A stretch of DNA of 32,569 nucleotides from positions 1 through 32,569 of the forward strand of contig DAIDGS010000130.1 of the NCBI GenBank assembly GCA_027459845.1. Reading direction: 5' to 3'. Shown piece by piece: positions 20,237 through 29,180 of this stretch (its first letter is position 1; each line of letters begins with the position of its first letter). The notes under the pieces are model-generated. The model saw nothing but the letters and a program-made list of their open reading frames with translations, had not been told where the DNA came from and ran no database searches. The position numbers and the translations under genes are program-made. The stretch comes from Vulcanimicrobiota bacterium (GTDB taxonomy: Bacteria > Vulcanimicrobiota > Vulcanimicrobiia > Vulcanimicrobiales > Vulcanimicrobiaceae).

Positions 20237-22135
20237 TCATACGCTCGTGCGTTCCCCGCCTTCCTCCCTGGAGCTCCCGGCGCGGCTGCGGAGCAGGCGA
20301 TCGTCGCCGTCGCGCAGGGTCACTCCCGTGCGGTCCAGCCACTCCAGCAGCGGGATGGCGTACTTGCGCGAAGTCCCGACCAGATCGCGAAACTGGGCGG
20401 CCGTCATACGCCGGTGCTGCGCGAGATGACGTTCGACGCGCGCGCGAATCGCTGCCATTTGCGCGGCGCGATAGAGCTCGCTGCCGACCCGAATCAGTTC
20501 GCCCCGCACGATCGCGGTCTGCAGCGCGCGGGTCGCACCGCCGACACCCGAACGCTCGATCGCCGCCGCGACCTCGGCATAGGGTCGCGGACGGAGCGGC
20601 TGCGCCGGATCCTCGCGCAGCAGGCGCTCGAGAAGCTCGCGTTGTTCGGGCGTGAGGTGCGCCACGTGATCGCGCGCCGCGTAGTAGCCGTCCGAGTAGC
20701 TAAGCGTCTCGGCCGCGACCAGCGCGGACGCCGCGCGCACCAGGATCGGCTCGGGGAGTTGCAGGCTGCGCGCGAGCGTCAGCGACGTGAGCCCGAGCGA
20801 CCACGGCTCGCGCGCGTGCAGCGCGCGCAGAACGTCGAGCACGCGAGTCTCGAGCTCGCGCAGCACGCTGGTCGCCACGAACCCGCTGGGCCGTTCGAGC
20901 GCAACCACGTCACCGTGCGCGAGCAGCCGCCGCAGCGCAGCCTGCGCGCTCGCTTCGCGCAGATTGACCTCGGCGGCGAGCGCGGCCGCGGGCGCGCCAT
21001 CCAGCGCGTGGGCGGTCAACGCCGCGAGCATCGCGGCATCGTCGGGTGCGCTCGGGCCGTCATCGACGGCGTGCGGCCCGATCGTTCCGGTCACGATCGC
21101 GCCGCCGAGCAGCGTCTTGGGCGAAAGGCGGCGCACGACCGCCCGCATACCCGGAAAAAGCACCGCCGCGCGGCGGAGGTGCAGCATGGCCTCGAGCTCG
21201 CCGTCCGATTCGGGGAGATGCTCGAAGACCAGGCTGCCGAGGATCTCGGCGCTGCCGAGGTGCACGCGCACCGGTTGCCGGCGGCGCAGCCCGGCACGCG
21301 CCTGGTCTTCGGGAGAGAATCGAACCCGCGCGGCATCGCGGGGCACCAGCACGGCGTCGGCGATTGCCGCACCACGCGCCACCGCCGGCCGATCCAAGCC
21401 GGGCAGATTGAGCGCGACGCGCGTCCCGGCCTCGGCTCGCTCGGTGGCCTCGCCGAAGACCTCGATGCGCCGGATCCGCACGCGCCGTCCGGTCGGCACC
21501 ACGATCAGCGCGTCGCCGCGCGCGATCGTCCCTTGCGCCAGCGTCCCCGTCACCACCGTTCCGATTCCGGGAAGGCTGAAGGCCCGATCGACCGGCAGGT
21601 ACGCGGGTGCCGCGACGTTGCGGCGCGGCATCGCGCGCAGTGCGGCGCCAAGGGCGTCGCGCAGCGCGTCGATCCCTTCGCCGGTGCGGCTCGACACGTC
21701 GAAGGTCGCCGCGGACTCGGCGATCGTCCCGGCGAGTTGCTCGCCGATTGCGGCGCGCCGCGCGGCCCGCTCGCCGCTGCCGAGCAGATCGCACTTCGTC
21801 ATCACCACCAGCACCGCGCGCACGTCGAGGTGGCGCAGGATGGCGAGATGCTCGCGGGTTTGCGCCATCACGCCTTCGTTGGCGGCCACGACCAACAGCA
21901 CCGCATCCATGCCCGATGCGCCGGCCAGCATGTTGTGAAGGAACCGCTCGTGCCCCGGTACGTCGACGATCCCCGCGCGCAGCCCCTCGCCCAGATCGAG
22001 CGGCGCGAACCCGAGATCGATGGTCATGCCGCGCGCGCGTTCTTCCGGCCAGCGATCCGGGTCGACTCCGGTCAACGCCGTGACGAGCGCCGACTTTCCG
22101 TGATCGACGTGTCCGGCCGTACCGACGACGAACGT
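20237..22135 (-). CDS. selB: Selenocysteine-specific elongation factor SelB, apparent ACG start
   Basis: From ACG 22135 the protein is 632 residues and begins (M)FVVGTAGHVDHGKSALVTAL, exactly the SelB N-terminus with G1 GHVDHGKS (8-15). Other motifs are RGMTIDLGFA, G3 DVPGHERF and TKCD. Translation-factor beta-barrels follow, then C-terminal winged helices ending MTAAQFRDLVGTSRKYAIPL, which bind the SECIS hairpin. SelB delivers Sec-tRNA to recoded UGA codons. No ATG, GTG or TTG exists in frame between the preceding TAA (22178-22180) and ACG, while a perfect GGAGGT (22142-22147) sits six bases before ACG. The next usable codon, TTG 22075, would delete the P-loop. No selA, selC, selD or selenoprotein gene is seen in the window. 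Confidence 0.9.
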   Translation of the reverse strand, partial: TFVVGTAGHVDHGKSALVTALTGVDPDRWPEERARGMTIDLGFAPLDLGEGLRAGIVDVPGHERFLHNMLAGASGMDAVLLVVAANEGVMAQTREHLAILRHLDVRAVLVVMTKCDLLGSGERAARRAAIGEQLAGTIAESAATFDVSSRTGEGIDALRDALGAALRAMPRRNVAAPAYLPVDRAFSLPGIGTVVTGTLAQGTIARGDALIVVPTGRRVRIRRIEVFGEATERAEAGTRVALNLPGLDRPAVARGAAIADAVLVPRDAARVRFSPEDQARAGLRRRQPVRVHLGSAEILGSLVFEHLPESDGELEAMLHLRRAAVLFPGMRAVVRRLSPKTLLGGAIVTGTIGPHAVDDGPSAPDDAAMLAALTAHALDGAPAAALAAEVNLREASAQAALRRLLAHGDVVALERPSGFVATSVLRELETRVLDVLRALHAREPWSLGLTSLTLARSLQLPEPILVRAASALVAAETLSYSDGYYAARDHVAHLTPEQRELLERLLREDPAQPLRPRPYAEVAAAIERSGVGGATRALQTAIVRGELIRVGSELYRAAQMAAIRARVERHLAQHRRMTAAQFRDLVGTSRKYAIPLLEWLDRTGVTLRDGDDRLLRSRAGSSREEGGERTSV

Positions 22136-22141
22136 AGCGCT

Positions 22142-22147
22142 ACCTCC
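22142..22147 (-). promoter_or_regulatory. Shine-Dalgarno GGAGGT that places the selB start at ACG
   Basis: This is the strongest ribosome-binding match near any gene of the window. The spacer to the ACG codon at 22133-22135 is six bases, the optimum for initiation. No canonical start codon in the selB frame lies within a workable distance of it. It also lies 31 bases after the TonB-receptor stop. Confidence 0.7.
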
Positions 22148-22177
22148 GCGGGCGCGCCGCCCACGGAAGATCGTCGC

Positions 22178-25100
22178 TTAGATCTTCACGTGCAGGGCGG
22201 CGAAGAAGTTGAACGGTTGCGTTACCGAGGACAGTCCGACCTCGGTGACGTTGAAGAACGTGCCGTACGGATACTTGAGCTGAACCGGCGGATTGGTCAG
22301 GAAGTTGCCGGCCGGCGGCAAGATATTCGACGGAAGGCTGGAGTACGCGCACGTCTCCGAGTTATCCCACGCAAATCCCCGCTGGAAGCACTTGTTGTAG
22401 AGATTGACCGCCTGGAAGGTCAGCGTCGCGTTCCGGCTGACTTGATAGCTGAGCTGCAGGTTGAGGGTCAGTTCGGCCGGCTGCATGAAGGCGCCGAGAT
22501 TGTCGAACTTGCCCGAGTACGGATCGGGCAGGAAGATCGCACCGCCGGTGCAGTTCAGTCCGGGGGTCGTCGGGGTCTTCGCCGGTTGCGCCGAGCACGA
22601 CTGCGGCACGTAGCCCGGCCAAACCAGCGGCGAGCCGTAGTTGGCACCGTTGACGTAGTGCAGCGACGGCGTAATCGCCAAGCGCCCCTTGCGATAGTTG
22701 AGGATCAACGACGCGACGTCGGGAACTTCGTATCCGTTGGCCGCATTGAAGGGACTCGGAATCACGTCGTACGGCGTGTACCACGCATTGTCGTTGAACA
22801 GCCCTTGCAGCGGCTGATTGTAGTACGGGTTTGGGATGTTCAGCTTTCCGGCGTTGCTGGGCGCGGCGCTGTTGAGCAGCACCGGCGCCGCATTGCCGGC
22901 ATCGTTGCCGGAGCCGCATGCCACCCAGTTTGGCGAGCTGGGCGTGACGCCGGCGCACGCCTTGGTGTAGGAGTTGTACAGCTCGATCTGCGAGTTCAGG
23001 CCGTCGATCACGCTCTGCCCGTTGATCGGCTTGAAGCGGATACGGCTCTGCGTATGGGTGTACGAGAACATCGCCGAGAGGCCGTTTTGATTGAAGTCGC
23101 CATACTGCAGCGAGAGCTCGACGCCGTATGATTGCTGGGTTCCGACGTTGAGCCCGGCGAGCGTCCCCTGTGCCGGATCGATCGCCGAGTACTGCAACTG
23201 GTTTTGCGTGTTGCGGAAGAACGGCGTGATCTTGTAGGAGAGTTTGGTTCCGCGGACGTGTTTCTCCAGCGACAGGTCGAAGTTGTTCGACGTGTCCGGA
23301 TAGATCGCGTGATCGGGCGTGTGATAGCCGTATGGATAGAACTGCGCGATGAAGGACGCGAGGTTCTGCTGGTACGTGTTGTATTGATAGTACGAGGAGC
23401 CTTCGGCGCGCGCGTACTTTCCGTACGATCCGCGAATGACGGTTTCGGGGTTGATCGTGTACGTGAAGGACAGGCGCGGCTGAAAGACGTTTGCGACCGC
23501 CAAGCCGGCGCCGACGTTGTAGAGGCCGTTGCCGGGGTCAGTCATCGGCTTCAATCCGGCCGCGCACGGGCCGAACCCGGTGCCCGTCCACGTCCACTGC
23601 GGAACCGAACCGAGCGCCCCGCAGTGTTCGCGGTTGTACGCATTGAACCAAAACTGCCGCGCCGGATAGCCGGAGATGAGATCGTTGGTTCCGTACGCGA
23701 AGTGATCCAGCCGGGCGCCCAAATTCACGACGAGTTTGTCGTTGGGCTCCCAGAGATCGGTCATCGAGTAGGATGAAAAGTAGGGTGTGACGTTGTCGAC
23801 CTGGGCGCTCTGCCCGTTCTCGGTGACGACCCAGTGGGCACCGGCCTTGGCGGCCGCCGAGCCGGCCGGCGCCGTGCCCGGCGCCAAGTTGAAGCACTGA
23901 TTGAAGCCGGGTTGCCCGGCGGTGCATCCGCCGGGTCCGGGATAGCACCCACCGCTGAGCAGACACCCACCCTGGCTGCCCGCGTCGAAGCAGCTCCACA
24001 CCGCACCGGTCGTGTAGTTGTAGCACTGGCCGTTATTGCCGACGTAGCTCGAGAGCACCGTGCCGAGCCCGGTCGGCGCCAGCGACGTCGTGGTCGAGTC
24101 GGTCGAGCTATAGGTTGCGTTGTAGGTCTGCAGCTTCTGCGTCATGTAGGTTGCCTGCAGCGTGAGCAGATGCTCGGGCGAGAGCTGGTTGGAGTACTCC
24201 AGCTCGCCGCCGTAGGTGTGCGAGAGCACCTCGTAGTCGGCCGGATCGGAGCCGTAGTAGAGCTGGGCCGAGTCGGGTCCGTTGATGAACCAGTCGGAAT
24301 ACTCGCCGTAGGTCAGAAAGCGCAGATACGAGCTCTCGTTGAAGTTCTTCTGGTACTGCAGCTTCTCGATCGCGTAGTCGTTGGTATTTCCGTCGCGCTG
24401 GTTGACGTTGATGTTGCCGCCGATCGCGCGCACCGTCGGGCTGCTCGGGAAGAGCCCGTTGACCACGTTGCCGGGATTGGGCGCCTGCATCAGCGGACCG
24501 GTGTAGTAGAGCGAATCGAGGTAGGTCATCGGATACGGCAACCCATTGGCGACCGCCGCCGGCGAACTCAAGCCAACTTCGTTGGCCGAGCTCCAATACT
24601 GATCGTAGATCCCGCCGACCACGTACAACGCCTGCACGTCGTCGCGTAGGCTCGAGCCGCGGTGCGGAATTCCGAAGTGGAGGTTGATGACGTTTTCGCG
24701 ATCGAAGTTGGTGGTTTGCGCGTACGAGTTTCCGGGCGAAAAGACGGCACCATAGTTGGGAGCCGGTCCACCGCTGCCGTCGAGGATCGGATAGACGCTG
24801 TTCCCGGACGGAATGCTGAGCGGATAGAAGTACAGCGGATTGCTCACGCCGTTGAACTGATCGCCGTAGCGAAAGTCCTGATCGGTTCCCGCGAATCCGG
24901 CGTAGTACGAGAAGAGCCGGTCGGGCGTGGCGCCCGAGACTTCGAGCATCGCCGAGTGGTAGAAGGCCGGCGCCCCGAGGCCGAGGTCGGCATCGGCATA
25001 GCCCGGATACGTTCCGGTCTTGATGACCTGGTTCACGTAGCCGGCCAGCCCGGAGGAGTTCGACGTCGCGGGCGTGCCGCCGGTGTAGACTTGGACCTCC

Positions 25101-25753
25101 TGATTACCCAGGCTGCTCAGGGTCGCGATCGGCGCGAGATCGGATTGACGCGTAGTCGGCAACCCGTCGAACTCGTAGGCAACCTGATCGACGTCGCCGC
25201 CGCGCACGTAGACCGACTGATACCAGCCTTGCTGGTTCGAGGGAATGTTGACGCCGGGGGCGCTCGCGATGGCACCGTAGGCTTGGGTGAGCGAGCCGCT
25301 GCCGGCCAGCGTAGCGGCGGCCTTCTGGCCGGTCGGGCTGACCGAGTACACGTCGCTCGTGACACCCGAGTGCACCAGGCTCTGCGCCGATTTCGAAACC
25401 GTCCGCGCGATCGTCTTGAGGGCGTGACTCAGCTTCAGCGTTACGGCCGCCGCCTGATCGGCGAAGACGGCGACGCCCGGCTGCGACTGCGCGAGATAGC
25501 CCGCTTTCGTGGCGCTCACGGTGTACTCGTCGGGAAGCAGCGAAATAAACGCAAAGTAGCCGCTCGCATCGGTGGTCGCGGTGACCGTCTGCGAGGGCGA
25601 CGACGCCGTCACCGTGGCATCCGCAATCGGCGCTCCGGTGCTCGCTTCGACGACCCGTCCGCGCATCGTGCCGGTGGTGCCGGCGAGCGCACCGAGCGGA
25701 ATCGCCTGGATCAAGACGAGCGCGACGAAGGCCGAGATAGAGCGTTTCAGCAT
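22178..25753 (-). CDS. TonB-dependent receptor-like outer-membrane protein with carboxypeptidase-regulatory-like domain
   Basis: ATG 25753 is chosen because a signal peptide begins there (MLKRSISAFVALVLIQAIPLG) and GAGG lies seven bases upstream, giving 1191 residues. A carboxypeptidase-regulatory-like beta domain (about 28-112, GRVVEASTGAPIADATVTA ... SGYFAFISLLPDEYTV) is followed by a plug domain (about 150-270, SVYVRGGDVDQVAYEFDGLP). A long aromatic-rich beta-barrel continues to FNFFAALHVKI. A loop near residues 571-622 has six Cys within about 45 residues, unusual for a barrel. Such receptors import large substrates using TonB energy; the substrate is unknown. No TonB, ExbB or ExbD gene is nearby. 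It follows the amine oxidase gene by 49 bases. Confidence 0.88.
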   Translation of the reverse strand: MLKRSISAFVALVLIQAIPLGALAGTTGTMRGRVVEASTGAPIADATVTASSPSQTVTATTDASGYFAFISLLPDEYTVSATKAGYLAQSQPGVAVFADQAAAVTLKLSHALKTIARTVSKSAQSLVHSGVTSDVYSVSPTGQKAAATLAGSGSLTQAYGAIASAPGVNIPSNQQGWYQSVYVRGGDVDQVAYEFDGLPTTRQSDLAPIATLSSLGNQEVQVYTGGTPATSNSSGLAGYVNQVIKTGTYPGYADADLGLGAPAFYHSAMLEVSGATPDRLFSYYAGFAGTDQDFRYGDQFNGVSNPLYFYPLSIPSGNSVYPILDGSGGPAPNYGAVFSPGNSYAQTTNFDRENVINLHFGIPHRGSSLRDDVQALYVVGGIYDQYWSSANEVGLSSPAAVANGLPYPMTYLDSLYYTGPLMQAPNPGNVVNGLFPSSPTVRAIGGNINVNQRDGNTNDYAIEKLQYQKNFNESSYLRFLTYGEYSDWFINGPDSAQLYYGSDPADYEVLSHTYGGELEYSNQLSPEHLLTLQATYMTQKLQTYNATYSSTDSTTTSLAPTGLGTVLSSYVGNNGQCYNYTTGAVWSCFDAGSQGGCLLSGGCYPGPGGCTAGQPGFNQCFNLAPGTAPAGSAAAKAGAHWVVTENGQSAQVDNVTPYFSSYSMTDLWEPNDKLVVNLGARLDHFAYGTNDLISGYPARQFWFNAYNREHCGALGSVPQWTWTGTGFGPCAAGLKPMTDPGNGLYNVGAGLAVANVFQPRLSFTYTINPETVIRGSYGKYARAEGSSYYQYNTYQQNLASFIAQFYPYGYHTPDHAIYPDTSNNFDLSLEKHVRGTKLSYKITPFFRNTQNQLQYSAIDPAQGTLAGLNVGTQQSYGVELSLQYGDFNQNGLSAMFSYTHTQSRIRFKPINGQSVIDGLNSQIELYNSYTKACAGVTPSSPNWVACGSGNDAGNAAPVLLNSAAPSNAGKLNIPNPYYNQPLQGLFNDNAWYTPYDVIPSPFNAANGYEVPDVASLILNYRKGRLAITPSLHYVNGANYGSPLVWPGYVPQSCSAQPAKTPTTPGLNCTGGAIFLPDPYSGKFDNLGAFMQPAELTLNLQLSYQVSRNATLTFQAVNLYNKCFQRGFAWDNSETCAYSSLPSNILPPAGNFLTNPPVQLKYPYGTFFNVTEVGLSSVTQPFNFFAALHVKI

Positions 25754-25802
25754 GGGGAAACCTCGCAGGGCGAAGGGGTGAGTTCTCGGGTGCCCGGTGC
25801 GC

Positions 25803-27461
25803 TCACGCGCCGGACCCCGAACGATGGCGAATCTTGTAGTCGGCAAGGATCTCGTTGGCGGCCCGAAAGCCGGAGGCCGCGCCGCCTTCCATGAAGCCTT
25901 GATACTCCATCGAGGTGTGCTCGCCGGCGAAGTGCACGCGTCCCTGCGGCAGCGGCTCGTGGCCGGCGATCGTCGTCATCTGTCCGACCAGCCAGGTGGA
26001 GTAGCTCGCGAGAATATTCGGATCGGCTTGCGCGTCGCCGAAGGTCGCTTTGCCGTTCCAGTGCGGCGAGACCCCGGGCCAAATTCGGTCGAGTTGCTCG
26101 AAGAAACTCGACACGTGGCGCCTCACCGCGGGCGCTTGGTCGACGAAGGCGTATGGCATCGGCGGCGTATCGATCATCGCCGGGCCGGCGGCGGTGAACA
26201 CCTCGATCAAGCCGTCGCCGCCGGCTTGGCCGAGCGAAAAATCGAGCGCGCTCTGCACCTGCAGCGTGGTCCAGATTTGGCCGGTGGTCGGTTCAGGCCA
26301 GGGATGCTGCGCACGCATCCAGGCCCGCCGGTCGAACTGCAGGTGCAGCTTGGTGTGATAGCCGTAGCCGAGGTTGTCGATCGCGTTGGTCTTGGCCGCG
26401 TCGAAGCCGGCCTGCGAGAAGTCCAAGCCGCGCAGAATGATGAACGGAATCGCGAGCACCACGCGATCGGCACGCACGAACTCGGTATGACCGCCGGTAT
26501 CGAACTGCAGCTCGTACGCGCCGCGGCTGGTGCGCCGGATGGCGCGCATCCGGTGATCGAAGCGAATCGACCCCTTCGGTAGCCAGGCCGCAATCGCTTC
26601 GGGAAGCGACTGACTTCCCTTGGCGAAGATATACCGCTGATCCGAGTACCCCAGCACGTTCATCTCGTGGTTCGTCGCGTAGCTCGGAAGCTGCGCGCCC
26701 AACTGCTCCACGATGTTGAGGGCGCTCAGTTCGCTGCACTCGCGACCGTATTCGTTGCGATACGCTTCGTAAATGAGCCGCCCAAGCTGGGATTGATGAC
26801 CGCCGGGAACGTAGCGCTCGATCCACTGCGTCATGCTGAGCGCGTCGATCGCGCGCGCGGTCGGCGTTGCGTTGGCGTAGGTCGTGGTCGGGTTGACCTT
26901 GGAGAGCTGCGCTTGCAGGGTCGGATACACTTTGGCGAAGTCGCGATCGGCGTCGCTCATCGCATAGTAGCGGCCGTCGAGATAACAGGTGTCGCGCGCG
27001 CCGGCGGGGCGCTGCGAGTACGTGTCGAGCAACCCGAGTCCAAAGCGCTTGGCCAGGCGGTGCATGTTGAGGTGCGTGGTGTCGACCATCGCACCGCACC
27101 ACTCGGTATGCTGCCCTTCGTTCCAGTAGGTGCGCTCGGAGTGCATCCGTCCGCCGACGCGCCCCGACGATTCGTAGATCGTGGCGTCGATGCCGGCGTC
27201 GCGCAGGTGCATCGCCGCGACCAATCCGGCGATCCCGGCGCCGACGATCGCGATCCGCTCGCGCCCGCGCGCGGCCGAGCTGCCGCAGGCGACCAGATTC
27301 GGAACGCTCAGCGCGGCCAACGACGCCAGCCCCAGCCCGCGTGCGAACTCGCCCCGCGAGAGTCCTTCCCGCACCCGCGCGACCGCAACGCCCTCCCGTT
27401 CGGCCAGGGCGTGCTCGGCCGCCAAACGGCGCAACGCCCGAAAGAGTGGACTACGAGCCAT
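25803..27461 (-). CDS. Flavin-containing amine oxidase (monoamine-oxidase-like), lipoprotein-type signal
   Basis: The protein has 552 residues. After a hydrophobic segment ending in LVAC (Cys59) come the FAD motif IAIVGAGIAGLVAAMHLRDAG (about 70-90) and ESSGRVGGRMHSE, the classic amine oxidase start. The C-terminal FAD-contact motif is HFAGEHTSMEYQGFMEGGAASGFRAA (about 508-535). The reaction would be oxidative deamination of an amine or amino acid with release of peroxide. The signal resembles Tat signals of this family, but the twin Arg is replaced (LSRGEFARGLG), so its export route is uncertain. It lies between a PucR regulator and a TonB receptor, which suggests use of an imported nitrogen compound. 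No strong ribosome site precedes the ATG. Confidence 0.88.
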   Translation of the reverse strand: MARSPLFRALRRLAAEHALAEREGVAVARVREGLSRGEFARGLGLASLAALSVPNLVACGSSAARGRERIAIVGAGIAGLVAAMHLRDAGIDATIYESSGRVGGRMHSERTYWNEGQHTEWCGAMVDTTHLNMHRLAKRFGLGLLDTYSQRPAGARDTCYLDGRYYAMSDADRDFAKVYPTLQAQLSKVNPTTTYANATPTARAIDALSMTQWIERYVPGGHQSQLGRLIYEAYRNEYGRECSELSALNIVEQLGAQLPSYATNHEMNVLGYSDQRYIFAKGSQSLPEAIAAWLPKGSIRFDHRMRAIRRTSRGAYELQFDTGGHTEFVRADRVVLAIPFIILRGLDFSQAGFDAAKTNAIDNLGYGYHTKLHLQFDRRAWMRAQHPWPEPTTGQIWTTLQVQSALDFSLGQAGGDGLIEVFTAAGPAMIDTPPMPYAFVDQAPAVRRHVSSFFEQLDRIWPGVSPHWNGKATFGDAQADPNILASYSTWLVGQMTTIAGHEPLPQGRVHFAGEHTSMEYQGFMEGGAASGFRAANEILADYKIRHRSGSGA

Positions 27462-27515
27462 GCCGCGTCAATAGTGCGCCGGGCGGCATCCGTCCTACGG
27501 GCGCGAGGGACAAAT

Positions 27516-29180
27516 TCAGAGACTTTGTCTGTCGTCGATATCCAATAAGCGTGCCGCGAGCTGGAGCCGGAAGCGGATCTCGGCGTCTTCGAAGGTCGTG
27601 CCGAGGATGTCGGAGGCACGGCCGAGCCGATACCGCAACGTGTTGGGATGGATGCCCAAACGTTCCGCCGTCTCGCGCATCCGGAAGCCCGAACGGGCCA
27701 ACTCGATCAGCGCCGTCACCAAACCCGCGCCGCCGCGCTGCGCGCGCAGCGGCGCGAGCAGATCGGCGAGGAACGTTTGGCGCGCCTCCGCGTCGCCCGC
27801 CAGTACGCGCGGCACCAGCACGTCTTCGAAGCGGCACAGCGCGGCGCGCTTGCGGTAGCGGATCAGCGAGAGCGCCTCGCGATAGCTGCGCCGCGCGCCT
27901 TCGACCCCGGGGTGCGCGCGACCGACCACGATCGCAGGCGCATCCACGCCGAGCGCGCCCAGGATCGTCGCAACGTCGACCTCTTCGGGGAGCAAGAACG
28001 GCACGCGATCGAGGACGACGGCCACGAGTTGCGCGCATCCGGCGGCGTGCAACGCGTCGCGCAAGCGCGTCGCCAAACGGTCGCGCCGCAGATAGCCGTC
28101 GCGGCCCAGCGGCATCTCTTCGGGAAGCAGCGCGATTGCCGCGCGGTAGCTACGGCCGGCGTCGAACCCGAGTAGCCGTACCCGCTCTTCGGCGGCAGGC
28201 GTCTGATCCGGCTCGGATTCGAGCAAGCTGAGCACCGAGGCGTGACCGAGACTCGCTTCGAGCGAGGCCAGCTCGCGCTGATGCGCGATCCGAATGGCGG
28301 CAACCAGCGCCGCGTACTCGGCGGCGCGATGATCGAGATCCGAAAGCGGCTCGTCGCCCTCGATGATCCACACCACGCCGACCAGCTCGGTGCCGAGCCG
28401 AATCGGGCACGCCAGCCGCGCCGTCATGCCGATCTCAGGCATCGCCGGCACGCGCACCGGAACGTCGCTGGCGCGCAGCCGCTTTTCGAGGCCGATCGCC
28501 GCGAGCGCGCGTAGCAGTTCGGGCGGCGTCTGCGCGCGTTCGAGCGTTTCGCGCCGGACGGCGTCGGCACGCTCGTCGATCGAGCAGTGCGCAAAGAGCT
28601 TGCCGTGAGGATCTTCAAAGGTGACCGAGCGGCCGATCAACGGGCAGAGGATACGCGCGAGATCGTCGAGCGTCGCGTCGCGCGAGGCGCCGCGCATCAG
28701 GGCGCGGTGAATTTGCTCGGCCCGCTCCATCGCGCGATAGGGCTCGGCCATGATCGCGCGGTGCAGTTCCTCGGTGATGCGCGCGAACGGCACCTCGAAC
28801 GGGATCTCGACCAGCGGCAGAAACGCCCGATCGGCAGCTTCACGCTCGGCTTTGGAGAAGCTCTCGACGTAGCGCGCGACGGCCAAACCCACGCCGGCGA
28901 TGCCGCCGGCCGCCAGCGCCTCGATCATGCGCCGCTGCGCGCGCGCCTCGCGCGGCCAGCTGTAGCCGGTCGTCAGCAAAAAGTAGCCGGCCGGCACCCA
29001 CGGCGCCGGATCGGGCATGTCGACCACGTGCGACCACAGGACGGGGCGGTCGAGCCCGGCCTCGCCGGCGACCAGCCGCGCGTGGGTCAGGCTCTCCAGC
29101 TTGAGCGTGTCGCGCAGGGTGAACTGGGGTCGCGCCTTGGCGCCGTCATCCAAAAAGGGCGTCGAAATTGTGCCTGGCAT
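27516..29180 (-). CDS. PucR-family transcriptional regulator
   Basis: The protein has 554 residues. The N-terminal PucR (purine catabolism regulator-like) domain spans about 20-140 (TLRDTLKLESLTHARLVAG ... VLWSHVVDMPDPAPWVPAGYFLLTTG). A middle GAF-like/GGDEF-like region follows, and the C-terminal helix-turn-helix of the PucR/CdaR type spans about 495-545 (TALIELARSGFRMRETAERLGIHPNTLRYRLGRA). Family members control purine or amine catabolism and similar pathways. The downstream amine oxidase, 54 bases away on the same strand, is the likely target or co-transcribed gene; this is inference from position. No clear Shine-Dalgarno precedes ATG 29180, and a later start is possible but not favoured. 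Confidence 0.9.
   Translation of the reverse strand: MPGTISTPFLDDGAKARPQFTLRDTLKLESLTHARLVAGEAGLDRPVLWSHVVDMPDPAPWVPAGYFLLTTGYSWPREARAQRRMIEALAAGGIAGVGLAVARYVESFSKAEREAADRAFLPLVEIPFEVPFARITEELHRAIMAEPYRAMERAEQIHRALMRGASRDATLDDLARILCPLIGRSVTFEDPHGKLFAHCSIDERADAVRRETLERAQTPPELLRALAAIGLEKRLRASDVPVRVPAMPEIGMTARLACPIRLGTELVGVVWIIEGDEPLSDLDHRAAEYAALVAAIRIAHQRELASLEASLGHASVLSLLESEPDQTPAAEERVRLLGFDAGRSYRAAIALLPEEMPLGRDGYLRRDRLATRLRDALHAAGCAQLVAVVLDRVPFLLPEEVDVATILGALGVDAPAIVVGRAHPGVEGARRSYREALSLIRYRKRAALCRFEDVLVPRVLAGDAEARQTFLADLLAPLRAQRGGAGLVTALIELARSGFRMRETAERLGIHPNTLRYRLGRASDILGTTFEDAEIRFRLQLAARLLDIDDRQSL

Noticed and set aside
22073-22075. TTG as the selB start codon
   Set aside because: It would delete the GHVDHGKS nucleotide-binding loop, and it has no convincing ribosome site.
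20414-23131. A 905-codon plus-strand open frame antisense to selB and the TonB receptor gene
   Set aside because: Its product is Arg/Gly/His-rich with no domain, and it lies opposite two clearly identified genes. Long antisense frames are expected from codon bias in GC-rich DNA.
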